Shown in pieces: positions 7,179 to 16,509 of a stretch of 64,000 bases of DNA (position 1 is its first letter; the number at the start of each line of letters is the position of its first letter). The stretch is from assembly GCF_947503705.1 (NCBI RefSeq), contig NZ_CANNES010000002.1:124001-188000 (forward strand), in the 5' to 3' direction. The notes under the pieces are model-generated. The model saw only the letters and a list, made by a program, of their open reading frames with translations. It searched no databases and was not told the origin of the DNA. The position numbers and the translations under genes were made by a program. The DNA is from an uncultured Tateyamaria sp. Lineage in GTDB: Bacteria > Pseudomonadota > Alphaproteobacteria > Rhodobacterales > Rhodobacteraceae.

Positions 7179-10100
7179 CTAACATCTTACGGGTTTTGGA
7201 AAGACCTGGCGGATCGCGACGTAGAACACTGGTGTGAAAAACAATCCTAAAAACGTCACCCCAGACATTCCAAAAAAGACAGCCGTGCCCAAGGCTTGGC
7301 GCATTTCCGAACCTGGACCCGTCGCGATCAAAAGCGGTACTACTCCGAGGATAAAAGCAAAAGCTGTCATCATAATGGGGCGCAGGCGCAGGCGACTTGC
7401 CTCTATCGCTGCGTCAATGGCGGACAGCCCGCGTTCTTCTTGGGCTTGTTTGGCAAATTCAACAATGAGAATTGCATTCTTGGCCGCCAAGCCGACTAGG
7501 ACGATAAGTCCGACCTGGGTCAGGATATTGTTGTCCATGCCGCGGTACATAACACCAGCCAACGCGCCTAGAACGGCAAGGGGGACAACCAGGATAATGG
7601 CGACCGGCAATGCCCAGCTTTCATAGAGTGCCGCCAAGAAAAGGAAGGCGCACAGGATGGAGAACGCGAAAATATAGGTCGCCGTGTTGCCCTGGTTGCG
7701 TTCTTGAAGGGCCAGTTCGGTCCACTCAAAATCCACTCCTGATGGGGCAAGTGACGCTGCCAACTGTTCCATCGCAACCAACGCTTCGCCTGTTGAGACG
7801 CCCGGCGCGGCAGAACCCTGTACCGGCACAGAAACTTGTTGATTATAGCGCTGTACCAATGCGGGACCTGCCGTTTCAACGATGGACACAAGCGTGCCAA
7901 GCGGGACCAAAGCGCCCGTCGCGGACCTGACCTTGAGGGCCGAAATATCAGCTTCTTCAAGGCGGAACCTTTCGTCAGCTTGGGCGCGGACCTGAAACAA
8001 CCGCCCAAAGGCGTTAAAGTCGTTCACATAAGCAGACCCCAGATTGATCGACAATGTTTCGAATATAGCGCCAATCGGCACATTCAGCATCTGGGCGCGC
8101 ACGCGGTCAATCTCGAGATAGACCTGCGGCGACGAGGCGGAGAATGTGGTGAAAACACCTTGGACCGCATCGGACTGTGCAGATGCCCCCATGATGGCAT
8201 AGGCGGTGCCCAGCACGCGGGACATATCGGCGCTTTCGTTTTCCCTGAGTTGCAGCTTGAAACCGCCACCATTGCCCACGCCGCGCACGGCAGGGGGCGC
8301 GATTGCAATAATGAACGCCTCGCGCAGAGCCTGCATCCGGCCAAAGAGCTGACCCACGATGGCCGCCGCATTCAGGCCGCTTTCGACGCGCGCATCAAAG
8401 CCTTCAAAGGTGGTAAAGATAACCCCCTGGTTGCTGGCGTTGGTAAATGTAGCCCCTGAAAACCCCGCAAAGGCGACGGCATTTGTCACCCCTGGCGTAT
8501 CCAATGCGATGTCGGTGGCTTGACGAATGATGGCGTCAGTCCGCTCAAGCGACGCGCCGTCCGGCAATTGCACAACCACGATGGCATAACCTTGATCCGC
8601 GTCCGGAATGAATCCGGTGGGCACCTCTTGACTGACCCAATAGGTCGTCCCGATCAGACCGGCGAACACGACAATGGACACCAACAACATGCGGACGGAG
8701 CTGACCAAGAGCGTCACCAGCCGTGCATACCAGTCCGTCAGCTTGTCAAAGCCCGCGTTGAAACCGCGCGCCAGTGGGGCGGTCAGCAGCGCAACAGGGT
8801 TTCGCGAGGGCACGTCCGAATGCGGTTTGAGAATACTCGCCGCGAGGGCGGGCGATAGACTGAGCGAGTTGATAGTCGAAATGACGGTCGCGACCGAAAT
8901 CGTCACCGCAAATTGTCGATAAAACTGCCCGGTGATGCCCGGCACTAGAGCCGCTGGCACAAAGACCGCGATCAGAACCAACGTCGTACCAATGATGGCG
9001 GTCTGCACCTCATCCATCGTGTGCGCCGACGCCTCGCGCGGGGTCATTCCGTTGGCAATGTTGCGCTCCACGTTTTCGACCACAACGATAGCATCATCGA
9101 CAACGATGCCAATCGCGAGGATCAATCCGAACAAGGTCAGCAGATTCAGAGTATAGCCAAGCGCCAGCATAACCGCAAAGGTACCAATCAGAGATACCGG
9201 GATGGCCAAAAGCGGTATTACAGCCGTGCGCCAGCTTTGCAAAAAAACGATGATCACGACAACGACCAACAAGATCGCCTCAAACAGCGTCTGATAGACC
9301 GCATTCACGGAAGCTGCGATAAACTCTGTGGGGTTGTAGACGACTTGGTATTCTAGACCTTGGGGGAAATCCTCGGCCAGTTCATCCATGACTGCGATAA
9401 TCTCGTCGGCCGAGGCAAGCGCGTTTGACCCCGGGCGTTGGAATATTCCCAAGGCGACGGCAGGCTTGTTATTGAGATACGAGTTGTTGACATATGAGCG
9501 CGCCCCAATCTCGATCCGTGCCACATCGCGCACCCGTACCACGCGGCCTTCATCGGACGCTTTGACAATGACCCTGCCGAACTCTCGCGGGCTTTCCAGT
9601 CTGCCTTGGGTTGTGACGGTAACTTGAAATGCGCTGTCGCTTTCATTGGGCGGGGCCCCCAGAGAACCACCCGACACCTGAACGTTCTGTTCTCGCAGTG
9701 CCGCAACCACGTCACCCGCAGTCAAGCCCAGAGAGGAAAGACGATCAGGGTCTAGCCAAACACGGGCCGAAAATTCGCGTTCACCAAAGATGATCAGGTC
9801 ACCCACACCGTCCAACCGCACGAGCCTGTCGCGTACCCGCGCACGGGCATAATTCGATACGTACAGTTGATCGAAGGTTTCGTCCGGCGACAGCATATGC
9901 ACGACCATCATCAGATCTGGCGATGATTTAGTTGTGGTCACGCCCAAGGCGCGGACTTCCTGTGGCAGTCGTGGTTCGGCAGTTGCAACACGATTTTGAA
10001 CAAGAACCTGTGCTGCGTCTAGATCGGTGCCCAACTCAAACGTGATCGTAAGGCTCATCGAGCCGTCGGCCGTGGAATACGACGACAGATAAAGCATCCC

Positions 10101-10319
10101 TTCAACACCGTTGATTTCCTGCTCCAACGGTGTCGCAACCGTGGCCGCAATTGTCTCGGCATCCGCGCCCGGATAATTCGCGCGCACCACGATCGACGGG
10201 GGGGCAATCTCGGGATATTGTTCGATCGGCAATTGCGTATACGAGATAAGACCAACAATCGAGGTCAGCACCGCAACAACGATGGCAAAGATCGGGCGGT
10301 TTACAAAGAAACGGCCCAT
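7179..10319 (-). CDS. RND efflux pump inner-membrane transporter (HAE1/AcrB type)
   Basis: This 1046-residue protein has the family's usual length. It starts MGRFFVNRPIFAIVVAVL with the first membrane helix, followed by a large periplasmic domain. Helix 4 contains GIVVDDAIVVVENVER, whose two Asp residues form the proton-relay site. The second half repeats the layout. Such pumps export hydrophobic compounds with a membrane-fusion protein and an outer-membrane channel. The start at 10319 is chosen because the upstream extension is not membrane-like and overlaps the fusion-protein gene. Its ATG lies one base after that gene's stop. No TolC-type channel gene is in the window. Confidence 0.93.
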   Translation of the reverse strand: MGRFFVNRPIFAIVVAVLTSIVGLISYTQLPIEQYPEIAPPSIVVRANYPGADAETIAATVATPLEQEINGVEGMLYLSSYSTADGSMSLTITFELGTDLDAAQVLVQNRVATAEPRLPQEVRALGVTTTKSSPDLMMVVHMLSPDETFDQLYVSNYARARVRDRLVRLDGVGDLIIFGEREFSARVWLDPDRLSSLGLTAGDVVAALREQNVQVSGGSLGAPPNESDSAFQVTVTTQGRLESPREFGRVIVKASDEGRVVRVRDVARIEIGARSYVNNSYLNNKPAVALGIFQRPGSNALASADEIIAVMDELAEDFPQGLEYQVVYNPTEFIAASVNAVYQTLFEAILLVVVVIIVFLQSWRTAVIPLLAIPVSLIGTFAVMLALGYTLNLLTLFGLILAIGIVVDDAIVVVENVERNIANGMTPREASAHTMDEVQTAIIGTTLVLIAVFVPAALVPGITGQFYRQFAVTISVATVISTINSLSLSPALAASILKPHSDVPSRNPVALLTAPLARGFNAGFDKLTDWYARLVTLLVSSVRMLLVSIVVFAGLIGTTYWVSQEVPTGFIPDADQGYAIVVVQLPDGASLERTDAIIRQATDIALDTPGVTNAVAFAGFSGATFTNASNQGVIFTTFEGFDARVESGLNAAAIVGQLFGRMQALREAFIIAIAPPAVRGVGNGGGFKLQLRENESADMSRVLGTAYAIMGASAQSDAVQGVFTTFSASSPQVYLEIDRVRAQMLNVPIGAIFETLSINLGSAYVNDFNAFGRLFQVRAQADERFRLEEADISALKVRSATGALVPLGTLVSIVETAGPALVQRYNQQVSVPVQGSAAPGVSTGEALVAMEQLAASLAPSGVDFEWTELALQERNQGNTATYIFAFSILCAFLFLAALYESWALPVAIILVVPLAVLGALAGVMYRGMDNNILTQVGLIVLVGLAAKNAILIVEFAKQAQEERGLSAIDAAIEASRLRLRPIMMTAFAFILGVVPLLIATGPGSEMRQALGTAVFFGMSGVTFLGLFFTPVFYVAIRQVFPKPVRC

Positions 10320-10320
10320 A

Positions 10321-11448
10321 TCAATTCTGCGCGACGGGTGGCAGTTCCACCATTTCGGGTGCCACAACCGACCCTGGTCGCGCCCGAATGATGCCTTCGA
10401 CGACAATCACCTCGGACCCTTCCAGTCCGTCGCGGATTACCCTGTATCCATCGATCCTTGGCCCCGGGCGCACCGGAATGGGTGTCACGTTGCCCTCATC
10501 GTCAACCGACATGACAAGGCGGCGGTTTTGGTCGGCGACAATGGCCGCGTCCGGAACGAGGATACCTTCGTAAGGCAGCGACCCGGGCACGTTCACGCGC
10601 CCGAACAGACCAGGCGTCAGGATATCATCCGGGTTGTCCAGAACGGCGCGCACCCGCATCGTACCCGTTTCGCTGTCGATCCTGTTTTCTGAAAAGTCCA
10701 GATACCCCACTTGGGGTGGAATGCTCCTGTCCGAAACTGAAACTCTGACTTCAAGTCCGCCACCGCCCTCTTGCAGCGACACGCCGCGAACGCGTGCATC
10801 CCGTGCGTAAGCCAGAAAATACCTCTCATCGATATCGAAATTGAAATAAATGGGATCAGATGAGATGATCGATGTTAGCATTGTATCATTGGCCAAAACG
10901 AGGTTGCCCGGGTCCACCAGAGCCTGATCAATGCGTCCCGCCATTGGTGCGGTGATTTGGGAATATTCAAGATCCAGTTCCGCCAACTCAAGCGCTGCGC
11001 GCGACTGCTCCAACGTACCTTGCGCGGAAAGAAACGCCTCGCGGCGCGCGTCAACTGTGCTTTGTGGGATATTTCCGTTCGCAATCAGAGCCTCCGCACG
11101 CTCCAGCTGTTCCTCGGCGAAATCATATGTCGCTTGGGCGACATCAATCAGCGCCTGCGCCTGCCTGAGCGCGGTGCGAAACTGGCGTTGATCAATGGTG
11201 AAAAGAACTTGGCCTTCTTCGACGATGCTGCCGTCGGAAAAGTGGACTTCTTGAAGATAGCCGGTCACCCGCGCCCTGATAGACACATCCGCTCGCGCCT
11301 CAAATCGGCCAACGAATTCATCATCTTCAACAATTGTCTTGACGACAGGGCGCGCCACTGTAACCGGAGGCGGCCCTTGTTGCGCAACGGAAAACGAGGG
11401 CATCAGAGCAATCAAGATTGCGAGAAATAAGCCGATAGTCTGTTGCAT
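10321..11448 (-). CDS. RND efflux membrane-fusion protein (periplasmic adaptor)
   Basis: This 375-residue adaptor starts with a signal peptide (MQQTIGLFLAILIALMPSFSVA) and continues with the lipoyl/barrel-sandwich and helical-hairpin layout: RARVTGYLQEVHFSDGSIV, a long coiled-coil stretch (QALIDVAQATYDFAEEQLERA...), then SQITAPMAGRIDQ returning to the lipoyl half. It bridges the transporter at 7179-10319 to an outer-membrane channel. The start at 11448 puts the signal peptide at the N terminus. The region just upstream is the end of an IS remnant, so the native promoter or a regulator gene may be lost. Confidence 0.92.
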   Translation of the reverse strand: MQQTIGLFLAILIALMPSFSVAQQGPPPVTVARPVVKTIVEDDEFVGRFEARADVSIRARVTGYLQEVHFSDGSIVEEGQVLFTIDQRQFRTALRQAQALIDVAQATYDFAEEQLERAEALIANGNIPQSTVDARREAFLSAQGTLEQSRAALELAELDLEYSQITAPMAGRIDQALVDPGNLVLANDTMLTSIISSDPIYFNFDIDERYFLAYARDARVRGVSLQEGGGGLEVRVSVSDRSIPPQVGYLDFSENRIDSETGTMRVRAVLDNPDDILTPGLFGRVNVPGSLPYEGILVPDAAIVADQNRRLVMSVDDEGNVTPIPVRPGPRIDGYRVIRDGLEGSEVIVVEGIIRARPGSVVAPEMVELPPVAQN

Positions 11449-11539
11449 TGTCTGGTCCGCAATGAAGGGGTTTTGTGACCTGACGGTCAGGAACGGTTCT
11501 GTACCGAAGGTCGCATTTGGATGTGGAGCACACAAGATG

Positions 11540-12487
11540 AAATATCACCCAATCAAGCGGTGGTTGGCCCCGCCGCTGCGGATTGTAAAGCCGCTCGATG
11601 TAGTCGAAGACATCTGCGCGCGGCTGGCTGCTTGTCCGATAGGTTTTTCGCCTGAGCCTTTCGGTTTTCAGCGAAGAGAAGAGGCTCTCCATCGCAGCGT
11701 TGTCTCGGACATTTCCGGATCGGCTCATCAAGCATGTGATGCCTTGATCAGCAATCAGCCTTTGGAAAGGCTCGCTGGTGTATTGGCTGCCTTGGTCCGA
11801 GTGGTGCAGAAATTCTTTCGGTCGGCCCCTGCTCCGGATCGCCATGATCAAGGCGTCTGTGACCATCTGGAAGGTCATCTGATCGCTCACGGACCAACCA
11901 CACGGCGCGAGAACACAACGATGACGGCTGCAAAAGAGAGCCAGCGCTCAGCCGTCCAGACCTAGGTGAAGTCGGCCACCCATTTCTGGTTCGGGCCGTT
12001 TGCATCGAACTCTCGCTCAAGCACGTTGGCAGCTATGATCGACCTCGTGACCTCGTCTTTCGGTGGTCGCCGACGCTTTGGACGAGCTCTGAATGCCGCT
12101 TGCCGCATCAATCGCTCGACGCAATGCAACCCGCAGGAATAGCCCTCTTCAAGAAGCTCGTGCCAGACCCGTCGAGCACCATAGATCCGGTCCGATCGCA
12201 GAAAGCGCGCACGGATCGCCCCCGATAGCTCTTCGTCGCGGATCGACCGGTCGCTGCGTGGTCGTGTCAGCCAGGTATGGAAGCCGCTCAGTGCCACACC
12301 GAGCGCGTCACACATCCAACTGACTGGCCAGACCCCTCCGTGCTTCGCCACAAACCCAAACATTAAAGCTGGTCCTTGGCGAAGTAGGCGTTCGACCATT
12401 GTCCTCGGACCAATGGCGGAAGATGATCTCACCCTTTTCAAGATGTCCCGCTCCTCCTTCAGTTTCGACACTTCGCGCCGTAGGTTC
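11540..12487 (-). mobile_element. Truncated IS3-family element (element B)
   Basis: The minus strand carries the tail of OrfA ([14 protein letters not shown], near 12440-12485), all of an OrfB start ([23 protein letters not shown] 12399), and OrfB onward to YIERLYNPQRR near 11580. OrfB is broken by TAG at 11962-11964 (after VADFT, where relatives have Tyr) and by a frame change near 11895, after which the frame continues as SDQMTFQMVTDALIMAI. The rest of OrfA is missing because element A abuts it at 12488. The exact outer end, near 11540, is not resolved. Confidence 0.75.
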
Positions 12488-13335
12488 TGACCTGCTCCCC
12501 TTTGAGTCCGCTGATTTAGGTTAGCTCTGTTCAGGTTTTGGTCTTCCTTTGACCGGGTAGCATATTCGTATGGGGTCAGGCCAGCGAGGCAGGAGTGAGG
12601 CCGGTGGTGATTGTAGTCGGCGCGCCATGCCGCAATCATGCGGCAGGCATGGCGCAAAGACGGGAACAGGTGTTCGGTCAGGCACTCTTCCCGCATCCGG
12701 CCGTTGAAGTCTTCGACCAGACCGTTCTGCATCGGCTCGCCCGGCGCGATGTAGTGCCAGCCGACTTGGCGGTCTTTCTGCCATTTCAGGATTGCGTTCG
12801 AAGTCAGCTCTGTGCCGTTGTCCGAGACCACCATGCACGGGTAACCGCGCAACTCGGCGATCCGATCCAGTTCGCGGGCGACACGCGCACCACCGATTGA
12901 TGTATCGACCATGCCGGCCAGGCATTCCCGGCTAAAGTCGTCGATGACATTCAGCACTCGGAACCTGTGGCCATCCGCCAGCGCGTCAGACATGAAGTCG
13001 AGCGGCCACCGTTGGTTTGGGCCTTGCGGGATTGCCATCGGGGTCTTCGTGCCCACTGCGCACTTGCGTCCGCCCTGTTTGCGAACTGTTAACCCTTCTT
13101 CCCGGTAGAGCCGATACAGCTTCTTCCAATTCACTTGCCATCCCTCGCGCTGCAGTAGGATGTGCAGGCGTCGATAGCCAAACCGCCGCCGTTCTGACGC
13201 CAGTTCTTTCATCCTTGTCCGCAGTTCCGTGTCGGCAGAGCGCTTAGACCTGTGCCGATACACACGCGGATCGATCCCGGCCAACGCACAAGCGCGTCGT
13301 TGATTGTAACCCTTGGTCTTCATCGCCCAGTCCAC
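11962..13335 (-). CDS. Chimeric IS3 transposase frame: OrfB of element A fused to OrfA tail and OrfB of element B
   Basis: The GTG start at 13335 has AAGGAGG six bases upstream. Residues 1 to about 275 are a full IS407-group OrfB: an HTH-like start, [17 protein letters not shown], then the DDE integrase core with D ([11 protein letters not shown]), D (VVSDNGTEL) and E ([15 protein letters not shown]). The frame then runs without a stop through the terminal repeat of element A into element B, adding its OrfA tail and the N-terminal half of its OrfB, and stops at 11962. The DDE core of the first part looks intact, but a 457-residue hybrid may fold or act poorly. Native OrfB of this group is about 270-280 residues. 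Confidence 0.8.
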   Translation of the reverse strand: MDWAMKTKGYNQRRACALAGIDPRVYRHRSKRSADTELRTRMKELASERRRFGYRRLHILLQREGWQVNWKKLYRLYREEGLTVRKQGGRKCAVGTKTPMAIPQGPNQRWPLDFMSDALADGHRFRVLNVIDDFSRECLAGMVDTSIGGARVARELDRIAELRGYPCMVVSDNGTELTSNAILKWQKDRQVGWHYIAPGEPMQNGLVEDFNGRMREECLTEHLFPSLRHACRMIAAWRADYNHHRPHSCLAGLTPYEYATRSKEDQNLNRANLNQRTQRGAGQNLRREVSKLKEERDILKRVRSSSAIGPRTMVERLLRQGPALMFGFVAKHGGVWPVSWMCDALGVALSGFHTWLTRPRSDRSIRDEELSGAIRARFLRSDRIYGARRVWHELLEEGYSCGLHCVERLMRQAAFRARPKRRRPPKDEVTRSIIAANVLEREFDANGPNQKWVADFT

Positions 13336-13689
13336 AGCATTCCTCCTTGAACCAGGCCTCAGAAGTTTCTTCCGAGCATCTCTTTCAGCGTCGCCACATC
13401 CATCATCTGTTCGGCCAGCATTTTTTCAGCTTAGTGTTCTCGCTTTCCAGCGTCTTCAAACGCCGCGCGTCGGACACTTCCATGCCGCCATACCTGGAGC
13501 GCCATTTGTAGAATGTCGCATCGCTGATCCCGTGCTTGCGGCACAACTCCCTCGCCCCAAGCCCAGCCTGGTGCTCCTTCAGAATCCCAATGATCTGTTC
13601 TTCGCTGAAACGGCTTCTCTTCATAGTCTGTCTCCTCAGTTGGAGAACAGGCTAACCTCAAATCGAGGACTTTTTAGGGGAGCAGGTCA
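12488..13689 (-). mobile_element. IS3-family insertion sequence, IS407 group (element A), 1202 bp
   Basis: The ends are matching inverted repeats, TGACCTGCTCCCC at 12488-12500 and its complement at 13677-13689. Between them lie OrfA (13624 leftwards) and OrfB (13335 leftwards), the normal IS3 layout and size. The flanking four bases differ (GTTC on the left, ACAA on the right), so no target-site duplication is seen. The left flank is element B while the right flank does not look like it, suggesting a deletion or recombination next to the element after insertion. Confidence 0.88.
13359..13624 (-). pseudogene. OrfA of IS element A, frameshifted
   Basis: The start MKRSRFSEEQIIGILKEHQA followed by GLGARELCRKHGISDATFYK is a typical IS407-group OrfA with a Tnp_1-type helix-turn-helix. 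The frame should run through [19 protein letters not shown] to TGA at 13359. A run of six A (13421-13426) is one base short of the expected codons, so the frame instead ends at 13403 after KKCWPNR. Either the element is inactivated by a deletion, or slippage on the A-run restores the frame. Confidence 0.75.
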
Positions 13690-13958
13690 ACAAGCGCCTA
13701 TAGGAAAGTTGTACGTGCAAAAGCGTCAACCGTAGATTTTTCAGGTTTCTCGGACCTTTTGTCTCATATCGACCAATGCTAGACGCACTACACGACGGTC
13801 GTGTCCATGGCATTACCGGCGGCAACAACGGGAACTACTGGAACCCCGTAGGTGTGGATTGACTGAATTTGAACCGGGGAGGATTGCTACCCCAACCCAA
13901 ATTAGGCAATCTCACAATACGTCAAGCTAACCGCGAGTCATTTTTTTCACTTGATTTT

Positions 13959-13975
13959 AATGGTGCCGGGGGCGG
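13959..13975. repeat. Left attachment site (attL) of the tRNA-Phe element
   Basis: AATGGTGCCGGGGGCGG matches the tRNA-Phe 3' end at 27795-27812 except for one missing C. It lies 150 bp before the integrase gene. The same stretch forms a small hairpin with the following CACC. This is the displaced 3' end of the tRNA gene expected at the far end of an integrated element. Confidence 0.75.
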
Positions 13976-14082
13976 CACCATTTTACATCCATATCAGAAT
14001 TCGATATCTTTATCAAAACCCCTTAAAAACATAGCGTAGACGACCAAATTTTCGCCCCAATCTTAGGATACAGAAGCCAAAC

Positions 14083-14103
14083 TGCCCCCTCGTTTGCCCC
14101 CTC
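14083..14103. repeat. Tandem 12-bp-spaced repeats near attL (candidate integrase arm sites)
   Basis: TGCCCCCTC occurs at 14083 and 14095. A matching pair (CGCCCCCTC at 27743 and TGCCCCCTC at 27755) lies just inside the other end, with the same 12-bp spacing and orientation. Paired short repeats near both ends are typical of arm-type sites bound by the N-terminal domain of tyrosine integrases. Confidence 0.5.
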
Positions 14104-14128
14104 TGCAAGAAAACTCTGGAACTCGAAA

Positions 14129-15517
14129 ATGCCTCGATATCTTTTATCTGACGCCAAATGCCGAAATGCCAAGGAAGGCGAGCACGGCGACGGCGGAGGT
14201 TTGTATCTCGACGTCAAAGGAACCGGTACAAAAAGTTGGAAATATCGGTGGTCGTCGCCCCCGGGAGACACTGCACGGCCCAAAATGGGGTTGGGGTCTT
14301 ATCCCACTATTACATTAGCTGAGGCACGTATCGAGCACGAGCGCTGCCGAAAGCTGGTGGCGCAAGGAGTGGACCCTCGAACTGAACGCAAAACGGTGAT
14401 GAAACCTGAAACGCTCAATGAAGCCACCGACAAGTATTTTGAGCTTAAACGCGAGGGGCTCAAAAGAAACGGGCAAGCTGGACGATGGCTTAGCCCTTTG
14501 AACAATCATATTTTGCCCAAGCTCGGGAGCAAGCCGGTTGCGAAACTAACGGTTGAAGATTGCGTAGAAGTTTTGGAGCCCGTCTGGCGTCAAGATACTG
14601 GTCGCAAGGCACTCGACCGTTTGGCGCAGGTGTTGACCAATGCAAAAGCTAGAAACCCCGAAGTCTTGGGAAGTCACAACGACATTAGGGAGAGCATTAG
14701 AGCGCTGCTGCCGCATGTAAGGCGGAAGAACAAGAAGCACCCATCACTACCTTGGGATCAAGTTCCCTCCCTTTGGATGAGCCTCGGCGGTTCAGTTTTT
14801 GACGTAGGTTTCAAGTTTTATCTCTTGAACTTACCTCGAACCGCAAATGTGACCCAAATGGTTTGGGCCGAGGTCAATTGGGAGGAAAAAATCTGGGACA
14901 TTCCCGGTGAACGGATGAAAACAGGCGAGGAATTTGCCGCACCACTTGCTTGGCAATCCATGGCCATACTTCGGAAAGCAAAGTCAGAGTTTTCCTCAAA
15001 GAACGACTTTGTTTTCCCATCAGAAACCGCGTGGAAGAAGGGTGTCATATCAGAGAACACTTGGCGGTTGTGGCTTCGTTCTAACGGTTGGAAGGCAAAG
15101 GATGGTCGCTTTGCTGTTCCTCACGGTTTCCGAGCTTCATTCGGCACTTGGTGTCAGGATAATCAGATTTGTGATGGCCAAATGGCTGAACGGTGTATTC
15201 AGCACCGTGTCGATTCTCAGAAAGCGGCAGCATACTTGCGGTCAGAACTCTTGGATCAACGATCAGCAATTATGCAGAAGTGGGCAAATTTCGTTACGAG
15301 CCTTGAAGATGAAAAAATCCAAAAAGCTCGCGCAGAGGAAGAAGTGCAACGTGAGCTAGATGAGCCGCTCGAACGCGAAAACACGCAAGGCAAACGGCGA
15401 ACTGGGCGCGAGGTTATGGAGTGGCTTCGTGAGGACAGTGTTGAACAAGAAGAAGCCGTTGAACATGATGAAACAATGGCGAGAGACCTTGCGTGGATAA
15501 GTCAACCAGACGACTAA
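14129..15517 (+). CDS. Tyrosine recombinase (integrase) of the tRNA-Phe element
   Basis: This 462-residue protein has an N-terminal arm-binding domain of the DUF4102 type (LSDAKCRNAKEGEHGDGGGL, then residues 35-75), a core-binding domain (about 95-195), and a catalytic domain with Arg237 (NLPRTANVTQMVW), the HGFR box at 332-335, His359 and the nucleophile Tyr369 (AAAYLRSE). The C terminus past residue 385 is an extra acidic, charged tail. It would catalyse integration at, and with help excision from, the tRNA-Phe 3' end; the adjacent attL fits this. No strong ribosome-binding site precedes ATG 14129. Confidence 0.92.
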   Translation: MPRYLLSDAKCRNAKEGEHGDGGGLYLDVKGTGTKSWKYRWSSPPGDTARPKMGLGSYPTITLAEARIEHERCRKLVAQGVDPRTERKTVMKPETLNEATDKYFELKREGLKRNGQAGRWLSPLNNHILPKLGSKPVAKLTVEDCVEVLEPVWRQDTGRKALDRLAQVLTNAKARNPEVLGSHNDIRESIRALLPHVRRKNKKHPSLPWDQVPSLWMSLGGSVFDVGFKFYLLNLPRTANVTQMVWAEVNWEEKIWDIPGERMKTGEEFAAPLAWQSMAILRKAKSEFSSKNDFVFPSETAWKKGVISENTWRLWLRSNGWKAKDGRFAVPHGFRASFGTWCQDNQICDGQMAERCIQHRVDSQKAAAYLRSELLDQRSAIMQKWANFVTSLEDEKIQKARAEEEVQRELDEPLERENTQGKRRTGREVMEWLREDSVEQEEAVEHDETMARDLAWISQPDD

Positions 15518-15762
15518 ATTTTTGAAATTTCTGAAATGCTATGGTTTTAAAAACTGGCAGGGGGGTGTTTTCCGGGCGGGTCCCCTTGATTGTTAAGTGA
15601 AGTCCTTATTTGCTTTGCCAACGGCAGACAGCGACTTCGCGCTCGCACGAAAGCGGATGCTAGTCCCCTAACGGGTCCCAGACGATGCTTGGCGGGTCCT
15701 GTCATTTCTCACTCACGTCTCGGGGACCGGAGTTGGACCAGACACCCAGTCTCATGAGGGAT
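15518..15762. other. 245-bp gap between convergent integrase and serine recombinase
   Basis: No gene is supported here. The stretch has an AT-rich start and several GGGTCC-type words (15594, 15676, 15693), but no clear terminator or att-like site. Confidence 0.5.
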
Positions 15763-16452
15763 TCAATGTGCGCACTTCGGTGCGTCCAACCGTTTTCGCA
15801 TGTTTGCAACCGTTCCGGGGTGCCAACGACCACCTCTGACCGTCTTAATTCCTCTGCCGTTCAGTTCTTCCGCTTGAGCGGAAAGACTGGTGATCCCGCA
15901 GTCGTGCAATTCAGCGAGAACATCAGCTAGTTCCATTGCTCGTGCGTTTGCATCAGCGCGCTGACGCGCGCACGACGCGGCGTTGCCCTTGTTGGCTCTC
16001 CTGATGGCGGCAATGCCATTGGGGTTTCCAAGACGGACGCCACGCGCTTTACAGGCAGCAAGAGCGGCTTTAGTACGCTCACTGATGGCCTTCGCTTCTT
16101 CCTGCGCCACCAGTGCTAGTATGCCTATCGTCAAAGGAGTCGCGTTTTCGTTGTCACATGCAACAAAATCGACCTTTGCCTCCTGCAAGTTCAAAAGAAA
16201 GGCCGCGTTTCTGCTAAGCCGATCCAGTTTGGCGATGACCAATCGACTGCCGGTTAGCTTGGCCTGCTTCAACGCAGCTTCAAGCCGGGGGCGGTCATTC
16301 TTCCGTCCCGACTCAACCTCCACAAATGAAGCGATGATGTCCGCCGCGTTAGCGGCTGCATATGCATCGATTGCGGACTTCTGAGCTTCCAACCCAAGGC
16401 CGCTTTGCCCCTGCTTTTCGCTACTGACTCTGATATACGAAACAATCTTCAT
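15763..16452 (-). CDS. Small serine recombinase (resolvase/invertase family)
   Basis: This 229-residue protein has the resolvase catalytic domain: SYIRVSSEKQ with nucleophile Ser10 and Arg8, then KLDRLSRNAAFLL near residues 75-87 and the long helix containing AQEEAKAISERTKAALAACK. The C-terminal 60 residues (LAELHDCGITSLSAQAEELN, GRGIKTVRGGRWHPGTV) form a helix-turn-helix DNA-binding domain. The family cuts and rejoins DNA at short dyad sites. A 15-bp inverted repeat just upstream of its start is a natural candidate site. It may resolve dimers or invert a segment of the element; which is unknown. Confidence 0.9.
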   Translation of the reverse strand: MKIVSYIRVSSEKQGQSGLGLEAQKSAIDAYAAANAADIIASFVEVESGRKNDRPRLEAALKQAKLTGSRLVIAKLDRLSRNAAFLLNLQEAKVDFVACDNENATPLTIGILALVAQEEAKAISERTKAALAACKARGVRLGNPNGIAAIRRANKGNAASCARQRADANARAMELADVLAELHDCGITSLSAQAEELNGRGIKTVRGGRWHPGTVANMRKRLDAPKCAH

Positions 16453-16461
16453 ACTGATCCC

Positions 16462-16509
16462 ATGGCTTATAAACTGACCTAACGCTCGTTACGCCAGTTT
16501 ATAAGCCAT
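16462..16509. promoter_or_regulatory. 15-bp perfect inverted repeat upstream of the serine recombinase
   Basis: ATGGCTTATAAACTG at 16462-16476 is exactly complementary to 16495-16509, with an 18-bp spacer. It begins 9 bp upstream of the recombinase start. It could be the recombinase crossover site, an operator for its autoregulation, or both. Confidence 0.6.
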
